DNA of 64,000 bases from Occallatibacter gabretensis. GTDB taxonomy: Bacteria; Acidobacteriota; Terriglobia; Terriglobales; Acidobacteriaceae. Location: assembly GCF_001449115.1 (NCBI RefSeq), contig NZ_LAIJ01000009.1, positions 1,494,114-1,558,113 on the forward strand, in the 5' to 3' direction. Positions 7,284 to 15,421 of this stretch are shown here, piece after piece. Each line of letters opens with the position of its first letter. Position 1 is the stretch's first letter. The notes below the pieces were generated by a model, which did not search any database, had not been told where the DNA came from, and was given only the letters and a program-made list of their open reading frames with translations. The position numbers and the translations under genes are program-made.

Positions 7284-8399
7284 TCAATGCGGATACGCCT
7301 CTCCCGGCTTCACAATCCGGATGAAGTGATCCGTAAACTGCAGGTTTCCGGTCGGCAGCGTCACCTTCTGCATATGGCAGCTCGTGCAGTTCGCCTTCGC
7401 CACCGGGCAGGTCTTCGGCGCAGCCTCAGCTGCTCCCACAGACGCCACGGTCGCACTGCCGGAGTGGCACGCCAAACATTTCTTGTCGTAAGACGCCGTA
7501 TCGTGGTTCACCGGCTGATGCGGATCGTGGCAAGCCAGGCAGCTGATCCGCGCATCGTTGCCGCTAAAGCACCGGCTCAGCGATAACCTGTACGGCGCAA
7601 AGCGCACAAAGGGCGGTCCATGCCACCCATTCCGAATCACCGTATCAAATGACCGATGGCACTGCCCGCAGAAGCCGGACACACTCTCCGCATCCATCTT
7701 CTTCAGGCTCACCGGCAGCGTCTTGAAGTTCCCCGCCTGCGCGTCCGCCATGTGCTGCGCTGTGCCCTCATGGCAATGCTCACAATCTAGTCCCGGCTTC
7801 AGCTTCTCCGGCGTAAAGACTGCGCCGACCTTCATCCCGGTGGCATGGCATTCAAAGCAGTCCCGCGTCTCCCACACCGGCAGCTCGCGCCCCATCGCCT
7901 CGGCCACCGTATGCGGCTCAATCTTGTCGTCCCCCGGCGTAGTCGCCAGCCCATGAATTCCTGGGAAGTAGCTCACCAGGCCTTCATAAAACTTGCCGTC
8001 CTTCTCCAGCACCCACGTCTGCGCCCGCATGCCAAAGTGCCACCGCAACGGCAGCGTCAGCGTCTCCTTCCCATCGGAAACCGTGTACGTGCTCTTCCCA
8101 TCCTTCGTCTGAATCCTGTAGGAATACCCGCGCTGCTCAATCCTCAAGTCTGGGTTCGCATCCAGCACCGGGTCAGCTCCCTCCGGCTCCATTGCATGCC
8201 GCATTGGCGCATGGGCAAAGTCGTTCACAACCTTCGCATGGCACGTTGCGCAAGTCACCGGAGCGCTCGAGACCTTCTGCTTCTGCGCCGCTCCCTCTGC
8301 GGTAATCGGGGCAAGCAGCCGCGCTGCCAGCGGAGCCAGCAGTGCAGCTGCAATCGCCGCCGCCCGCACCGCGTTACTTCGCCATGGCCAGCCGCTCAC
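7284..8399 (-). CDS. Multihaem c-type cytochrome, seven CxxCH sites
   Basis: GTG at 8399 is preferred because GGAGG lies six bases before it; the frame opens at 8414. The 371-residue product begins with an Ala-rich export signal and contains seven haem c motifs: CATCH, CFECH, CEHCH, CGQCH, CLACH, CLACH and CTSCH. Such cytochromes carry electrons in the periplasm or at the cell surface. The spacing, with two CLACH sites followed by CTSCH near the end, recalls cytochrome c554/NrfA-type folds, but I would not assign a reductase activity. The start overlaps the end of the upstream TPR gene by 26 bases, so the two are probably translated together. Confidence 0.85.
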   Translation of the reverse strand: MSGWPWRSNAVRAAAIAAALLAPLAARLLAPITAEGAAQKQKVSSAPVTCATCHAKVVNDFAHAPMRHAMEPEGADPVLDANPDLRIEQRGYSYRIQTKDGKSTYTVSDGKETLTLPLRWHFGMRAQTWVLEKDGKFYEGLVSYFPGIHGLATTPGDDKIEPHTVAEAMGRELPVWETRDCFECHATGMKVGAVFTPEKLKPGLDCEHCHEGTAQHMADAQAGNFKTLPVSLKKMDAESVSGFCGQCHRSFDTVIRNGWHGPPFVRFAPYRLSLSRCFSGNDARISCLACHDPHQPVNHDTASYDKKCLACHSGSATVASVGAAEAAPKTCPVAKANCTSCHMQKVTLPTGNLQFTDHFIRIVKPGEAYPH

Positions 8400-9519
8400 G
8401 CCGCGCCTCCTCACTCCGCCCCGTATGCGAGTAAATCGAAATCAGCCCCATCAGCACTTCCGGGTTTTTCGGATCCTCTGTCAGCACCCTCTTCAGCATC
8501 TCCTCACCGCGCGCATACTCGCCTGTTTCGCCCAGCGCGCGTCCCAGTGCAATCTGCGCCATAGCCATCCCCGGCTCCTCGGTCAACGCCTGCTCCGCCG
8601 CCGCTCGCGCCTCCACATAACGCCCGGCAATCATCAGCGTAAAAGCCAGCATCCCGCGCGCCGCGGTGTTATTGGGAGCCACCGCCAGCTCCTGCTGAAA
8701 CTGGTCCAGCGCCATTGCGGAATCATGCGGAAACAGCATGTAGCCATACATAAAATGCAGATTTCGCGTCGTGGGATACTGCGTAAACAGCTCTCGGAAT
8801 CGCGCATCCGCCTGCATGGTGTTGTTGGCTAATAACTGCCAACCGGCGCGCCCGGCAGCCTCATACACCACACGGTCCGCCGCCGTAGCATCGCTCACCA
8901 GGCCCGGGGTGCGCATTCCCGCCATCCCAATCCCCGCATCCAGATCCGGATCTTCGACCCTTCCCAGGGCAAAGAAACTGTACTGTGCCAGCGCATCCTG
9001 AAAGCGCGACGCACGCGTCAGCAGCTGTGCAAGATGAACGCGCAGTATCAGCGCATTGCGCGGATCGCTGGCCGCTCCATGCACCACAGCCGTATCCAGG
9101 TCGCGCAGTGCGTCGTCATAGGCTGCAGTCTCAAACTCGCACAGTCCGCGCAACGCCATCGCCGGCACAGCGTGTGGCTCAAGCTCCAGCAAGTGCGTAA
9201 AGGCGTCAATCGCCGGCGGATACTGGTTCGCGCTATAGTGCAGCAGGCCCTGGTACCACCAGCCCTCCTGCCAGTCGGGCTTCGCGGCAGTGGCCTGCTG
9301 GTACAGCTCCACCGCCTGCGTCAGGTTGCCTGCATCCCGAGCCCGTGCCGCTCGCGCCGCAAGATCTTCAAATTGCGCCCCCGCCTGTGCCCCCACCGGC
9401 ACTCCAAAGACGAACAAAATGGCAGCCATACCCAGCAAAATGCGCGTACAGGCCCGCTTCCGGTCTCTGCGAAGAAAAATGTCTTTCGTCGCGGAGGCGG
9501 GGATAGGCACGGAGAACAT
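8374..9519 (-). CDS. Secreted TPR-repeat protein
   Basis: The 381-residue product starts with basic residues and a hydrophobic segment (about 28-45) ending in GAQA, a likely signal peptide. Behind it lie several tetratricopeptide units with the usual small-large residue pattern, for example WQEGWWYQGLLHY and NTAARGMLAFTLM. TPR arrays hold partner proteins. The gene is co-transcribed with the heptahaem cytochrome, whose start it overlaps, so assembly or docking of that cytochrome is a reasonable inference. A GAGGAA site lies 11 bases before the ATG. Confidence 0.85.
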   Translation of the reverse strand: MFSVPIPASATKDIFLRRDRKRACTRILLGMAAILFVFGVPVGAQAGAQFEDLAARAARARDAGNLTQAVELYQQATAAKPDWQEGWWYQGLLHYSANQYPPAIDAFTHLLELEPHAVPAMALRGLCEFETAAYDDALRDLDTAVVHGAASDPRNALILRVHLAQLLTRASRFQDALAQYSFFALGRVEDPDLDAGIGMAGMRTPGLVSDATAADRVVYEAAGRAGWQLLANNTMQADARFRELFTQYPTTRNLHFMYGYMLFPHDSAMALDQFQQELAVAPNNTAARGMLAFTLMIAGRYVEARAAAEQALTEEPGMAMAQIALGRALGETGEYARGEEMLKRVLTEDPKNPEVLMGLISIYSHTGRSEEARRERLAMAK

Positions 9520-9609
9520 GAAAGGTGGAATTCCTCAGCAGGAATGCTATGAACCCCATACTAGCAGGCAGGTGGAGCCCATATCCTCGCGCCCCCGGTC
9601 AGTAAAGCT

Positions 9610-10041
9610 TCACTGTGGCTTCGGGCTGTCCTTCGCGCCGCTCTTGGCTCCATTCACCGCGCCCTTGGTGGTGTCTTTAGTCTTGTCGTAAGCCTTCACG
9701 GTACCCTTTTTTGTGGCGTCAGCAGCCTTCACCGTGCCCTTCTTGGTGGCATCAGCTGCTTTCACGGTTCCGTTCTTGGTCGCATCAGCCGCCTTGACAG
9801 TGCCATTCTTGGTAGCGTCAGCTGCTTTCACGGTACCTTTTTTGGTTGCGTCATAGGCCTTTACGGTGCCCTTTTTGGTACCGCTTGCAACCTTCTTCGC
9901 CGCGTTGGATGTGTCCTTGCCGGCGTCTTTTATGTCCTGTCCAGCGGTGCTCTGAGCAGCTGAAAAAGGTTGAGCCGCAATCGCTCCGCAAGCCAGAGCT
10001 GCGCCGAGAAAAAGAGAAGGGAAGTAACTATTCAGTCTCAT
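9610..10041 (-). CDS. LEA-like protein with 11-residue Lys/Ala repeats
   Basis: The 143-residue product has a signal peptide (about residues 1-29), then six near-perfect 11-residue units of the form KKGTVKAADAT at residues 56-121, and a charged tail. The repeats are lysine- and alanine-rich, without cysteine or tryptophan, and would form an amphipathic helix when bound or dried. This resembles late-embryogenesis-abundant and histone-H1-like repeat proteins linked to desiccation or nucleic acid binding. Export is predicted, which favours a protective role in the periplasm. Family identity is by appearance. Confidence 0.8.
   Translation of the reverse strand: MRLNSYFPSLFLGAALACGAIAAQPFSAAQSTAGQDIKDAGKDTSNAAKKVASGTKKGTVKAYDATKKGTVKAADATKNGTVKAADATKNGTVKAADATKKGTVKAADATKKGTVKAYDKTKDTTKGAVNGAKSGAKDSPKPQ
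9679..9876. repeat. 33-bp tandem repeat, six units
   Basis: In-frame 33-base units encode the 11-residue repeats of the LEA-like protein. Synonymous positions differ slightly between units, so the array is older than a recent slippage event, but copy number could still vary. Confidence 0.85.
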
Positions 10042-10176
10042 GATCAGGACTATACCTCACTGATTTTCACTGCCGCCAGAAAATTTCACGTAGCTGTAAA
10101 GCCTCCGCCGAGCTCATAGCTCCGGTGGGCTATCATGGACCCATCAGAAAGACACAGTTGTGCAGGGGAGCAAATC

Positions 10177-11247
10177 ATGAGCGAGCAGCCCAATAGCTTC
10201 AAGACCGGACGTCGCGAATTCCTGAAAACCGGCGGCGCAATCACCGCCGCACTGCTCACGCCCGGCATAGCCTTGGCCGACGGCCCGCATCCCCTGCCCG
10301 CCATGCCGTCGAACCCCGTCACGCTCAAGGCCATGCCCACGCGCAACCTGGGTAAGACAGGCTACAAGGTCGGCATCTTCTCGCTCGGCGGCCAGGCCGC
10401 TCTTGAAAAGCCCAATAACTTCGACGTCGCCGTACCCATCGTCGAGCGCGCCCTCGACCTCGGCGTCAACTACATCGACACCTCTTCCATCTACGGCGGC
10501 CCCGACCGCTGGAGCGAGCAATACGTCGGCAAAGTCATGGCTCGCCGCCGCAGTGAAGCCTTCATCGCCACCAAAACCAAGGAGCGCACCCGCGACGGCT
10601 CCATGCAGATGATCGACAAGTCGCTCAAGCTCCTGCAGACCGATCACGTCGATCTCTGGCAGCTTCACGATGTCGGCACCATGTATGACGTCGATCAGAT
10701 CTTTGCCAAGGGCGGCGCCATGGAAGCCCTGCTCGAAATGCAACAGCAGAAGGTCGTGCGCTATCTCGGCTTTACCGGCCACTACCGGCCTGAGTCGCTC
10801 ATGGAGTGCATCAAGCGCCACGATTTCGACACCGTCCTCATGGCCGTCAACGCCGCCGATCCGCATCACTTCAGCTTCGACAAAGACCTGCTCCCGCTCG
10901 CCGTCGAGCACCAGATGGGCATCATCGGCATGAAGATTCCCGGCCGCGGCCGTATCCTTTCCAGCTGGACTCCGCAGCCGCTTGAGCAGCAGAAGCATAT
11001 GTGGGAGGGCATGGTCCCCGCGCCAACACCCGGCACCATCACCATGCAACAAGCCATGTACTACACCCTCTCGCGCCCTGTATCGACAGTCATCATCGGC
11101 TGCGACAACATTGCCCAGCTGGAGCAGAACGTCCAGCTGGCCCGCGACTTCACCCCACTCACCGACAAGCAGCAATCCGAGCTGGTCGCCAAAGCCGAGC
11201 CAGTAGCCAAGCCCTCGCTCTTCTTCCGCTTCTACGACCGCCCGTAA
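10177..11247 (+). CDS. Aldo/keto reductase with Tat signal
   Basis: ATG at 10177 has GGGGAG seven bases upstream. The 356-residue product opens with a twin-arginine motif (RREFLK) and a hydrophobic Ala-rich segment ending near ALADG, which indicates folded export. The body has the aldo/keto reductase barrel start NLGKTGYKVGIFSLGG, the catalytic YIDTSSIYGGP region and LDLGVNYIDTS. Tat export of this NADPH-type family is seen in several soil bacteria. The physiological substrate is unknown. A strong terminator follows, shared with the convergent gene. Confidence 0.9.
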   Translation: MSEQPNSFKTGRREFLKTGGAITAALLTPGIALADGPHPLPAMPSNPVTLKAMPTRNLGKTGYKVGIFSLGGQAALEKPNNFDVAVPIVERALDLGVNYIDTSSIYGGPDRWSEQYVGKVMARRRSEAFIATKTKERTRDGSMQMIDKSLKLLQTDHVDLWQLHDVGTMYDVDQIFAKGGAMEALLEMQQQKVVRYLGFTGHYRPESLMECIKRHDFDTVLMAVNAADPHHFSFDKDLLPLAVEHQMGIIGMKIPGRGRILSSWTPQPLEQQKHMWEGMVPAPTPGTITMQQAMYYTLSRPVSTVIIGCDNIAQLEQNVQLARDFTPLTDKQQSELVAKAEPVAKPSLFFRFYDRP

Positions 11248-11271
11248 CTTTACAAACAGCGATGAATACTT

Positions 11272-11300
11272 TAAGCCCCGTCATTCGACGGGGCTTACTT
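11272..11300. terminator. Bidirectional terminator between convergent genes
   Basis: An 11-bp perfect stem (TAAGCCCCGTC with its complement) closes an ATTC loop at 11283-11286, with T-rich sequence on the right and A-rich on the left. It serves both the aldo/keto reductase gene and the DUF1493-like gene. Confidence 0.85.
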
Positions 11301-11655
11301 ATTGAGCGGAAGGGAATTGTTTTGCTTGTTCTTTCAGCACGGCCTTATGCAGTTCACCTACTGTGAAGGAACGCACCTCAGGGATCGGCTTACCAAAAAG
11401 GGATTGAATAAAGACAGGAAATGCATCAAATCCTTCGGAATTGAATAAGTATTCATTGAATTCAAGACCAAAAGATTCGTGGGTAAACTCGACCTGATAT
11501 TGCTTCTCTACAGCTTCCAGAAGCTCTCCCCCATCATCTCCCGTAATCCCCAGGTCGCGTTCAAATTGCGTATCAGGATCAATATGTTTATCTTTCCGCA
11601 AGCCGCATTCTCTGCGAATGCATTCAGCTAATTGTTCAAATGATGGAGTATTCAT
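11299..11655 (-). CDS. DUF1493-like (acyl-carrier-fold) protein
   Basis: A 118-residue soluble protein. The segment TQFERDLGITGDDGGELLEAV is the feature I associate with DUF1493, which has a helical fold resembling acyl carrier proteins; there is no DSL serine for a phosphopantetheine arm. The middle has FNEYLF, also usual there. The C-terminus contains FTVGELHKAVL. No partner gene is adjacent. Role unknown. Codon endings are more mixed and AT-richer than in neighbours. Confidence 0.7.
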   Translation of the reverse strand: MNTPSFEQLAECIRRECGLRKDKHIDPDTQFERDLGITGDDGGELLEAVEKQYQVEFTHESFGLEFNEYLFNSEGFDAFPVFIQSLFGKPIPEVRSFTVGELHKAVLKEQAKQFPSAQ

Positions 11656-11742
11656 TCGTCTTTCTCGCAGAATACCAACTATATAGGTCCTGAAGTTTAA
11701 GGCAAAATCGCGTTAGGTAGTGAGCGCTACAATCTTCTAGTC

Positions 11743-13008
11743 ATGTCACTCACCGCCGCGCCATTCACGTCCTCTCCCGCCTTCACCGAAAAACTCGACC
11801 AGCTAGCTGAAGTAGCCATCAAAGTAGGCCTCGGCCTCGCTCCCGGCCAGGAGCTCGTCATGACCGCTCCTCTCGATGCCATACCGCTGGCCCGCAAAAT
11901 CGCCGAGCATGCCTACAAAGCCGGAGCCTCGCTTGTCACCACCATCTACGCCGATGACGAAGCCACGCTCCTGCGCTACAAATACGCTCCCGACGCGGCC
12001 TTCGACAAAGCCGCCGCGTGGCTTTATGACGGCATGGGCACAGCCTTCAAAAGCGGAGCCGCACGCCTCGCCATCACCGGCGCAAGCCCGCTCCTGCTTT
12101 CCAATGAAGACCCCGCCAAGGTAAGCCGCGCCAACCGCGCCGTCTCCATCGCGTATCGCCCCGCGCTCGATCTCATTACCCGCCACGAAATCAACTGGAC
12201 CATCGTCGCCGCAGCCACACCCGCCTGGGCCGCCGCCATGTTCCCCAACGACTCGCCGGAAGAGGCTCTCGCCAAACTTTGGGAAGCCATCTTTTCAACC
12301 ACTCGTATCGGCGGCAGCGTTGACCCCGTCACCAACTGGAAGGCCCACGACGCCGGCCTTCACAAGCGCGCAGCATTCCTCAATGAAAAGCGCTACTCCG
12401 CGCTGCAATACACAGCTCCCGGCACAGACTTCCGCCTCGGCCTCTCCGACGATCACGTCTGGATGGGTGGCGGTACCACCGCTGGCAATGGCCTCTACTG
12501 CATCCCCAATATGCCCACGGAAGAGGTCTTCACCACGCCGCATAAAGACCGAGCCGACGGCACAGTGACCGCCTCAAAGCCGCTCTCGTATCAAGGCACC
12601 ATGATCGAAGGCATTCAAGTGAAGTTTGAAGCCGGCCGCATTGTCGAAGCCCACGCCACCAAAGGTGAAGAAGTCCTCAATCAGCTCATCAGCACAGACG
12701 ACGGCGCGCGCCGCCTCGGCGAAGTTGCGCTCGTTCCTCACTCCTCGCCCATCTCGCAGAGTGGCATCACCTTCCTCAACACTCTCTTCGACGAAAACGC
12801 CGCATCGCACATCGCCCTCGGCCAGGCCTACACTTCCTGTATCAAGGATGGCGACAAGCTCAGCGAAGACGAACTAGCAGCAAAAGGTGCAAACAAGAGC
12901 CTGATCCACGTCGACTGGATGATCGGCTCAGGCGAACTCGACATCGACGGCATCACCGCCACCAACACCCGCGAACCGCTCATGCGCAAAGGCGAATGGG
13001 TCGGATAG
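11743..13008 (+). CDS. M29-family aminopeptidase
   Basis: The 421-residue length is typical of M29 thermophilic aminopeptidases (AmpS, aminopeptidase T). The N-terminal nucleotide-fold-like region has LAPGQELVMTAP. The C-terminal metal domain has NMPTEEVFTTP, where Glu residues bind the two metals, HASLI-type histidines (SHIALGQAY) and HVDWMIGS near the end. It would remove N-terminal residues from peptides in the cytoplasm; no signal peptide is seen. The gene appears to stand alone and is followed by a family C repeat. Confidence 0.92.
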   Translation: MSLTAAPFTSSPAFTEKLDQLAEVAIKVGLGLAPGQELVMTAPLDAIPLARKIAEHAYKAGASLVTTIYADDEATLLRYKYAPDAAFDKAAAWLYDGMGTAFKSGAARLAITGASPLLLSNEDPAKVSRANRAVSIAYRPALDLITRHEINWTIVAAATPAWAAAMFPNDSPEEALAKLWEAIFSTTRIGGSVDPVTNWKAHDAGLHKRAAFLNEKRYSALQYTAPGTDFRLGLSDDHVWMGGGTTAGNGLYCIPNMPTEEVFTTPHKDRADGTVTASKPLSYQGTMIEGIQVKFEAGRIVEAHATKGEEVLNQLISTDDGARRLGEVALVPHSSPISQSGITFLNTLFDENAASHIALGQAYTSCIKDGDKLSEDELAAKGANKSLIHVDWMIGSGELDIDGITATNTREPLMRKGEWVG

Positions 13009-13016
13009 GCAGAACA

Positions 13017-13087
13017 GGTAGGCCGGGATTTATCCCCGGCAATCAAGAACGGAGAGCATTGGGCTTCAGCCCCTGAGGTATGCTTTT
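13017..13087 (+). repeat. Family C intergenic repeat, copy 1
   Basis: A hairpin GCCGGGATTTATCCCCGGC is followed about 25 bases later by GGGCTTCAGCCCCTGAGGTATGCTTT. The same pair of hairpins recurs at 32873-32946, and its second hairpin at 29988-30056 and 37340-37402. Confidence 0.8.
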
Positions 13088-13093
13088 CTTCCA

Positions 13094-13840
13094 CTACAGC
13101 CGATTAATCAACGTCGCAATACTCGCCGCGCCAAACCCATTATCAATATTCACCACGCATACGTTCGGCGAACAGGTATTCAGCATTCCCAAGAGTGCAG
13201 CCACGCCACCAAACGAAGCCCCATAACCCACACTTGTCGGTACGGCAATCACCGGCGCATTCACCAACCCGCCAACCACCGTCGGCAGCGCGCCTTCCAT
13301 CCCCGCGCATACAATCAGCACGCGTGCCGATTGCAATGATTCCCGTTGCGCCAGCAGCCGGTGAATCCCCGCCACGCCCACATCGGCAATCAGCTCGACA
13401 GTATTTCCCATCAGCCGCGCAGTAACAGCAGCTTCTTCCGCCACCGGCAGATCGCTCGTTCCCGCGCACACCACCGCCACCGTTCCCTTGCCGACAATTG
13501 CTGAAGCCTGCGCAAGCGTAATGCACCTTGCCGTCTCGTGATACTCAGCCCTCGGCTCGGCCTCAGTGACAGCCTCAAAGCACGCCCGCGAGGCTCGCGT
13601 TGCCAGCACATTTCCGCCCGCCGCCGCCATCCGCGCAAAGATCTTCGCCACCTGCGCATCCGTCTTGCCTGAGGCAAAAATCACTTCCGGCATCCCCGTT
13701 CGCAGCGCGCGATGATGATCGAGCTTCGCAAAGCCCATATCCTCAAACGGCAAATTCCTCAACCGCTCGAGCGCCTCGGCAACCTCGGTCTTTCCCTCGC
13801 GCACTGCCGTCAGCAGCGCTTCCATCTGCGCGCTATCCAT
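13094..13840 (-). CDS. larB: Nickel-pincer cofactor biosynthesis protein LarB
   Basis: The product (248 residues from the ATG at 13840; a GTG at 13843 is also possible) matches LarB, a relative of AIR carboxylase (PurE) that carboxylates and hydrolyses nicotinic acid adenine dinucleotide to a dicarboxylate mononucleotide. Visible features are the PurE-like core with VAVVCAGTSDLPVAEEA, VCAGMEGALP and VPTSVGYGASFGG near the C-terminus. It overlaps the end of larC, the usual coupling of these genes. Order on this strand is larE-larC-larB. Confidence 0.95.
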   Translation of the reverse strand: MDSAQMEALLTAVREGKTEVAEALERLRNLPFEDMGFAKLDHHRALRTGMPEVIFASGKTDAQVAKIFARMAAAGGNVLATRASRACFEAVTEAEPRAEYHETARCITLAQASAIVGKGTVAVVCAGTSDLPVAEEAAVTARLMGNTVELIADVGVAGIHRLLAQRESLQSARVLIVCAGMEGALPTVVGGLVNAPVIAVPTSVGYGASFGGVAALLGMLNTCSPNVCVVNIDNGFGAASIATLINRL

Positions 13841-15384
13841 CACAGCACCTTCTTCGCGTCAGTCCGCGCCATGTACGCCTGCACTGCCGCCTGCATAACC
13901 TGCTTCAGCGGAACGCCGCGCTCCTCCGCAATCTTCCTGCAATCCTCATACTCCGGCTGCGCATTTACAACCTCACCAGCCGCAAGCCTTGCCACTTTCA
14001 TCCGAACCGCGCCCCATTCCGTCTGAACCTCAGCAAAGTCGCGCTTCAGCGCCATCTTGGTCTCAATGCGCCAGTGCGCACCAATCGTCGTCGTCTCGCG
14101 GAAAAGAATCTCGCGCAGTTCCTGCAACTTGTTCGGCGCACACAATACCGTCATCTGCACACCCGTCCGCCCCTTCTTCATCTGCACCGGCACGCGATAC
14201 ACATCCCACGCGCCCGCCGCCAGCAACAACTCACTCACATACGCCAGCAGCTGCGGCGTGGAGTCATCAATCACCGTCTCCAGAATCGCAATTTTTTCTT
14301 CGTTCTGGTTTGCATCTGCGCCTTCGCCAACAAGCACCCGCAAAACATTTGGCTCGCCTGCCGTATCGCGCCCGCCCGCTCCATAACCAGTGGCTAAAAC
14401 CCGCAGCCGCGGCAGCGTCGCATACTCCGCGCCAAGCATCTTCAGAATCGTCGCGCCCGTCGGCGTCACTCGTTCCATCGCTGGCCCCGCCGCATACACC
14501 GGCGCATCGCCCAGCAGCTTCAATGTCGCCGGAGCAGGCACAGGCAGCGTGCCATGCGCGCACTTCACCGTTCCACTGCCCACATTCAGATCAGAAGCAA
14601 CCCACTTGTCCACTCCAAGCCATTTCGCGCCCGCCGCCGCGCACACAATATCGACAATCGTATCCACCGCGCCCACTTCGTGAAAGTGAACTTCCTCAAC
14701 AGGCATCGAATGAATCGCCGCCTCAGCCTCACCCAGCATCTCAAACCCGCGTATCGCGCGCGCCCTCACACCCTCATCCAGCGCGGCTCCACGCAGAATG
14801 CCAACAATCGTCGACAGCGAACGATGCTCATGCGAATGCTCATGGTTGTGCGTATGCTCATGCAAATGTGAGTGTTCATGCGTATGCCCATGTTCATCTG
14901 AATGAGAATGCGAGTGTTCATGCGAATGACTGTGCCCATGTTCGTCAGCGTGAGCATGACTATGTTCATGTGAGTGCCCCTGTTCATGCTCATGGGAATG
15001 GGAGTGTTCGTGCGAATGTTCGTGAGAGTGAATATGCGCATGATCTTCATGCTGATGACTATGCCCATGCGAGTGTTCATCTGAGTGCGAATGCTCATGC
15101 TCATGGCTGTGCGCATGTAGAGCCTCAGTCCCTTGGTCCCTTAGTCCCTTGGTCCCTGTCACCTGTTCATGCTCATGCGAATGAGCCGTCTCATCCGTCA
15201 CCACATCCACCTTCGTCGCCGTGATTCCCGCGCGCATCACCTTGCGCGCTTCCAGCCGCGCACCCACATGCAGCGCAGCTGTCACCTCAGCCAGATGGCT
15301 CAATGGCACGCCCGCATCCACCAGCGCGCCCAGAAACATATCTCCGCTAATGCCGGAGAAGCATTCCAGATATCCAATTCGCAT
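13840..15384 (-). CDS. larC: Nickel insertion protein LarC with giant His-rich insert
   Basis: Start at 15384 gives the family N-terminus MRIGYLECFSGISGDM. LarC is a CTP-dependent cyclometallase that inserts nickel into the pincer nucleotide. Conserved parts include HFHEVGAVDTIVDI and GYGAGGRD. Residues about 68-188 form one histidine-rich block with roughly 48 His, mostly HSHEH-type units, which takes the protein to 514 residues compared with about 400-430 for ordinary LarC. A His stretch in this place occurs in many LarC proteins but is usually much shorter. It probably binds or stores nickel. The coding sequence is intact. Confidence 0.95.
   Translation of the reverse strand: MRIGYLECFSGISGDMFLGALVDAGVPLSHLAEVTAALHVGARLEARKVMRAGITATKVDVVTDETAHSHEHEQVTGTKGLRDQGTEALHAHSHEHEHSHSDEHSHGHSHQHEDHAHIHSHEHSHEHSHSHEHEQGHSHEHSHAHADEHGHSHSHEHSHSHSDEHGHTHEHSHLHEHTHNHEHSHEHRSLSTIVGILRGAALDEGVRARAIRGFEMLGEAEAAIHSMPVEEVHFHEVGAVDTIVDIVCAAAGAKWLGVDKWVASDLNVGSGTVKCAHGTLPVPAPATLKLLGDAPVYAAGPAMERVTPTGATILKMLGAEYATLPRLRVLATGYGAGGRDTAGEPNVLRVLVGEGADANQNEEKIAILETVIDDSTPQLLAYVSELLLAAGAWDVYRVPVQMKKGRTGVQMTVLCAPNKLQELREILFRETTTIGAHWRIETKMALKRDFAEVQTEWGAVRMKVARLAAGEVVNAQPEYEDCRKIAEERGVPLKQVMQAAVQAYMARTDAKKVL
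14821..15183. repeat. Low-complexity His-codon repeat within larC
   Basis: Degenerate 6- and 12-base units of the type CATGCGAATGTT (plus strand) encode alternating His and Ser/Glu. It is interrupted at about 15119-15160 by four copies of a 9-11 base CCCTTGGTC-type unit that encode a non-His segment with GTKGLRDQG. Confidence 0.85.
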
Positions 15385-15421
15385 CAAAGGAAATTCTACA
15401 GAAGAAGCCTGGTCTGACGAA

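Noticed and set aside
9679..9876. CRISPR array
   Set aside because: The 33-base units are directly adjacent without spacers, keep a reading frame and encode a protein repeat.
13989..15224. Long plus-strand frame opposite larC with repeated Ala-His-Asn residues
   Set aside because: It is the complement of the His-rich codon repeat; the larC frame is supported by family motifs at both ends.
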